Shown: piece by piece, positions 32,603 through 33,284 of the stretch
How positions within the stretch are numbered: the stretch's first letter is position 1
Layout: each line of letters begins with the position of its first letter
NCBI GenBank assembly: GCA_001804125.1
Contig: MHFI01000069.1
Location: forward strand, 1 to 33,284
Length of the DNA: 33,284 bases
Source: Omnitrophica bacterium RIFCSPHIGHO2_02_FULL_51_18
GTDB taxonomy: Bacteria; Omnitrophota; Gorgyraeia; 2-02-FULL-51-18
Reading direction: 5' to 3'
Notes under the pieces: model-generated
Databases searched by the model: none
Told to the model about the DNA's origin: nothing
What the model saw: only the letters and a program-made list of their open reading frames with translations
Position numbers and translations under genes: made by a program

Positions 32603-33284
32603 CATTCCACCGCCTCCCAAAGGACGGCGGCCGCGAGCCGCAGGTTCACTTTATTCATGACCTTTTCCTTTATGTCTGATAAAAATTCAATCCTGTCCTG
32701 AAGCTCGGTTTCCGTCCATTCGGCCGCGAGCCTTCTTTTTCTGACAAGCTCCTCTTCCACGGAAACTATCGCATCCGCGCCCACGCGGATCAGCAAACAA
32801 TCGCGGAAATACTGCATCAGAACATCCAAAAGTTCAGAAGCCTCTTCGCGTTCAAACTTGGATAAATCGGGGAAAGCCGCTGCGCGGTGCGGACCCTTCG
32901 ACAGGAAAATTTCAAGCGCGGCTTGTTTCAAGGCCTGAAATTCCTCGTCTTCTGGAACCATCGTGCGCGACGGCGCAAAATGAAACGCCTGGCAGCGCGA
33001 CCGGATCGTCTCCAGAAGCTCGGACGGACCTTGCGTGATGAGTATAAAACGTGTGTTTCCCTGCGGCTCCTCCAGTGTCTTTAAAAAGGCGTTCTGCGCT
33101 TCCTCATTCATCGCGTCAGCGGGCTCCACAACAAATACTTTTGACCGCGCCTCAAAAGGCTTTAAATTCGCGCGGGTGATAAGCTCACGGATCTGGTTGA
33201 TTTTTATCACCTCGGAGTCCTCCAAAGGCGACACCTTTACAAAATCGGGATGCGTGTTTTGACCCACAAGCCGGCACTGGCGGC
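32602..33284 (-). CDS. holB: DNA polymerase III delta' subunit (5' end outside window)
   Basis: HolB is the delta' subunit of the clamp loader that places the sliding clamp on DNA. The frame is open to the right edge. The part seen begins around CRLVGQNTHPDF, which in full-length delta' follows the N-terminal P-loop region and zinc-binding cysteines, so about 60–70 residues are missing. The C-terminal two-thirds shows the typical FLKTLEEPQGNTRFILIT and the sensor-like TIRSRCQAFHF. The GTG at 33267 is internal, not the true start. The stop TGA at 32602 overlaps an ATG in metG. Confidence 0.9.
   Translation of the reverse strand, partial: RQCRLVGQNTHPDFVKVSPLEDSEVIKINQIRELITRANLKPFEARSKVFVVEPADAMNEEAQNAFLKTLEEPQGNTRFILITQGPSELLETIRSRCQAFHFAPSRTMVPEDEEFQALKQAALEIFLSKGPHRAAAFPDLSKFEREEASELLDVLMQYFRDCLLIRVGADAIVSVEEELVRKRRLAAEWTETELQDRIEFLSDIKEKVMNKVNLRLAAAVLWEAVE

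Noticed and set aside
1-33284. tRNA, rRNA, CRISPR arrays, transposase genes or phage genes
   Set aside because: No array of regularly spaced repeats, no recognisable RNA gene and no transposase or integrase other than the chromosomal XerC were seen; almost all sequence is accounted for by conserved genes.

Overview
The window is a densely packed stretch of a Gram-negative bacterial chromosome. All 28 supported genes lie on the minus strand, so they are transcribed from high to low coordinates. It carries lipid A and LPS-core genes (lpxK, the Kdo transferase waaA, an LpxL-type acyltransferase and four heptosyltransferase-type GT9 domains), the valine/leucine and shikimate pathways, and housekeeping genes. 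The many fused glycosyltransferases, LpxL–ELM1 fusion and overlapping gene starts would fit an uncultured Omnitrophota-like lineage. That placement is my impression from gene content; no rRNA or marker tree is available here.

In transcription order the layout is: (1) 33284–24605, a housekeeping run: holB (5' end outside the window), metG, a NifS/IscS cysteine desulfurase, tatD, a CPBP membrane protease, thiL, tsaE, tsaB and alr. (2) 24604–24487, a 14-bp perfect inverted repeat followed by an extended −10 promoter. (3) 24486–12040, amino-acid and DNA genes: ilvB, ilvN, ilvC, leuA, aroE, pilD, aroC, aroK, dprA, a ThiS–TopA fusion and xerC. (4) 12003–1156, envelope genes: waaA, lpxK, an LpxL–ELM1 fusion, a GT4–GT9 fusion, a polysaccharide deacetylase, a single GT9, a GT9–GT9 fusion and a secreted DUF3108 protein. 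(5) 982–1, a separate secreted protein of unknown function, running off the left end behind its own likely promoter.

The genes are tightly coupled. Eleven junctions are 4-nt NTGA overlaps or contain one (counting the alternative metG start), and they use ATG, GTG and TTG starts. The envelope block assembles the lipid A–Kdo–core part of LPS. The ilv/leu and aro blocks supply branched-chain and aromatic amino acids. The tsaB/tsaE pair serves t6A tRNA modification.

The most unusual features are: a complete ThiS sulfur-carrier domain, with an intact Gly-Gly-Gly end, fused in frame to the N-terminus of topoisomerase I; an LpxL-type acyltransferase fused to an ELM1-family domain; and several kinds of palindromic repeat that have entered genes or gene junctions. 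Two of these repeats are translated inside proteins (the 1–982 gene and alr), one supplies the stop codon of pilD, and two sit at start/stop junctions flanked by TGA duplications (holB/metG and CPBP/thiL). There are no tRNA or rRNA genes, transposase genes or CRISPR arrays that I can see. No gene-free gap is longer than about 175 bases.
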